NCBI RefSeq assembly: GCF_003258515.1 | Contig: NZ_QGEH01000001.1 | Span: 1,488,001 to 1,552,000 of the forward strand | Length of the DNA stretch: 64,000 nucleotides | Reading direction: 5' to 3' | Source of the DNA: Marinobacter bohaiensis | Lineage (GTDB): Bacteria > Pseudomonadota > Gammaproteobacteria > Pseudomonadales > Oleiphilaceae | Part shown: one piece after another, positions 62,812 to 64,000 of the stretch | Numbering within the stretch: position 1 is the stretch's first letter | Layout: the number at the start of each line of letters is the position of its first letter | The notes under the pieces: generated by a model | What the model was told of the DNA's origin: nothing | What the model saw: only the letters and a program-made list of their open reading frames with translations | The model's database searches: none | Program-made: the position numbers and the translations under genes

Positions 62812-64000
62812 TTACAACCGTGCCACGCCGAAGCTGTTGGGGCGCAGTTCCCGTTGTTCCGCCTCGCGACAGACCGACAGCACCATCGCCAGTACTTTGC
62901 GAGTGTCGCGCGGATCGATCAGGCCATCGTCCCAGAGCCGGGCGGTGCCGAAGAGGGCGGTTGAGCCGTCTTCCAGCTTCTTGGCCGTCGCCTGCTCCAG
63001 GAAATCGAGCGTTTTTTCTTCCGGCTCCAGACCGTTGCGCCGTTGCTTTTCCTCGGCCACGATCCGCATGACTTTGCCGGCCTGGGCCGGGCCCATAACG
63101 GCGGTGCGGCTGTTGGGCCAGGCGAAGATGAAACGCGGATCCAATCCCCGACCGCACATCGCGTAGTTGCCGGCCCCGTAAGAACCGCCCACGACCACCG
63201 CCAGTTTCGGCACCCGGCAGTTGGCCACCGCTTGGATCATTTTCGACCCGTGCTTGATGATGCCGTGCTGCTCGGCGTGGGTGCCCACCATGAAGCCGGT
63301 GGTGTTGTGCAGGAACAGGATGGGCGTGCCCGCCTGGTCGCAGAGCTGGATGAACTGCGCCGCCTTGGTGGCGCCTGCCGGCGTGATCGGGCCGTTGTTG
63401 CCGATGATGCCGACGTGATGCCCGCAGATGCGGATCGTGCCGCAGACGGTCTGGTCGTCGTAGCCGGCCTTGAAGTCCTGGAAACGGGAGCCGTCGGCGA
63501 TGCGCGCGAGGATCTCACGGACGTCGTAGGGCTTCTTGGGATCGGCCGGGATCACGCCGGTCAGTTCGACGGGCGAATAGAGCGGCTCTTCCCAGTCCGG
63601 AGATTGGGCCGGTGGCCGATGTTCGTTCCAGGCCAGGGCGTCCAGCACGTCGCGGGCGTGGCGGATGCCGTCGGCGTCGTTCTCGGCCAGGTATTCGGCG
63701 GTGCCGGCGATGTCGGCGTGCATTTCCGCGCCGCCCAACTCCTCGTCCGTGGCGATCTCGCCGGTGGCGGCTTTGAGCAGCGGCGGTCCGGCCAGGAACA
63801 TCTTGGCTTTGTTGCGCACCACGATGACGTAGTCGGACAACCCGGGCTGGTAGGCGCCGCCGGCGGTGGCGTTGCCGTGAACCACCGTCACCTGCGGAAT
63901 GCCGGCGGCGGACATCCGGGCCTGGTTGGCAAAGCCCCGGGCGCCCAGCACGAAGATGTCGGTCGCGTAGTTCAGGTTGGCCCCGCCGCTTTCCGACAGG
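62812..64000 (-). CDS. atuC: Geranyl-CoA carboxylase carboxyltransferase beta subunit (AtuC), 5' end outside window
   Basis: Carboxyltransferase of the acyl-CoA carboxylase beta family, C-terminal about 396 residues; the frame runs through the window edge (SESGGANLNYATDIF before the first internal Met). Motifs include ICGHHVGIIGNNGPITPAGA, FIQLCDQAGTPILFLHNTTG and VVVGGSYGAGNYAMCGRG. It pairs with AtuF. As with AtuF, MCC activity is the alternative; the atu gene order supports geranyl-CoA. Confidence 0.9.
   Translation of the reverse strand, partial: LSESGGANLNYATDIFVLGARGFANQARMSAAGIPQVTVVHGNATAGGAYQPGLSDYVIVVRNKAKMFLAGPPLLKAATGEIATDEELGGAEMHADIAGTAEYLAENDADGIRHARDVLDALAWNEHRPPAQSPDWEEPLYSPVELTGVIPADPKKPYDVREILARIADGSRFQDFKAGYDDQTVCGTIRICGHHVGIIGNNGPITPAGATKAAQFIQLCDQAGTPILFLHNTTGFMVGTHAEQHGIIKHGSKMIQAVANCRVPKLAVVVGGSYGAGNYAMCGRGLDPRFIFAWPNSRTAVMGPAQAGKVMRIVAEEKQRRNGLEPEEKTLDFLEQATAKKLEDGSTALFGTARLWDDGLIDPRDTRKVLAMVLSVCREAEQRELRPNSFGVARL

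Noticed and set aside
57699-64000. Assignment of the cluster as the leucine/isovalerate (liu) operon
   Set aside because: The gene order matches atuC-H, an HMG-CoA lyase is absent in the visible part, and a FATP-type ligase and SDR follow; liu remains an alternative for the carboxylase subunits only.
1-64000. CRISPR arrays, tRNA/rRNA genes, phage or transposase genes
   Set aside because: I looked for regularly spaced repeats, cloverleaf-like segments and typical mobile-element proteins and saw none I could support.

Overview
The window is a high-GC (roughly 60-65 %) gammaproteobacterial chromosome segment, dense with catabolic, efflux and regulatory genes. The acyclic-terpene (atu) operon, the pqiAABC operon, an arginine succinyltransferase (ast) gene pair, several RND/HlyD pumps and a PEP-CTERM protein with a sigma-54 promoter suggest an aerobic, environmental or marine heterotroph near Marinobacter, Alcanivorax or Pseudomonas. 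The genus is inference. I saw no rRNA, tRNA, CRISPR array, insertion sequence or prophage gene. Intergenic inverted repeats and one decayed gene remnant are present.

Layout. 1-4571: FUSC/DUF1656/HlyD efflux operon (aae-like) with an outer-membrane channel and a LysR regulator. 4717-6005: a DUF3302/HlyD pair like E. coli yiaW-yiaV. 6391-16355: a D-glucarate (galactarate) module made of the tctCBA uptake system, kdgD, gudD, a GntR/FCD regulator, 2,5-dioxovalerate dehydrogenase, a 2-hydroxyacid dehydrogenase and an AEC permease. A TTGTATGA operator candidate recurs before tctC and before kdgD. 16361-22339: LysE exporter and AraC regulator, gamma-glutamylcyclotransferase, fatty acid desaturase, acetyltransferase, Mut7-C protein and the sigma-54-linked PEP-CTERM protein. 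22419-26205: astC-astA-DUF1338 operon with a divergent Lrp-type regulator. 26195-29264: MarR regulator with two perfect dyads before an EamA exporter, an HPP-family remnant and a Bcr/CflA exporter.

29408-35580: tripartite RND efflux operon ending in a coupled cupin gene. 35820-41378: aldo/keto reductase, split-pqiA pqi operon on the minus strand, and a DUF6152/membrane-protein pair. 41553-47655: beta-oxidation genes (SDR, acyl-CoA dehydrogenase, thiolase), an AraC regulator and an acyl-CoA synthetase; the two plus-strand promoters share a 26-bp element. 47671-54527: ankyrin protein, AarF/UbiB-like kinase, FAH-family hydrolase, apt, NCS2 purine permease, TRIC channel, membrane-anchored BLUF photoreceptor and a YjdF-like membrane protein. 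54659-64000: quinone oxidoreductase, then atuH-G-F-E-D-C on the minus strand, in the order known from Pseudomonas aeruginosa.

How the genes work together. Glucarate enters through TctABC. GudD dehydrates it to 5-keto-4-deoxyglucarate, KdgD converts that to 2,5-dioxovalerate, and the dehydrogenase yields 2-oxoglutarate. The atu genes activate, oxidise, carboxylate and hydrate citronellyl/geranyl-CoA intermediates, leading into beta-oxidation. The least explained items are the DUF1338 enzyme inside a partial ast operon, the sigma-54 PEP-CTERM gene, the BLUF protein with a membrane anchor, the cupin on the RND operon, and paired intergenic inverted repeats that bracket atuD-H.
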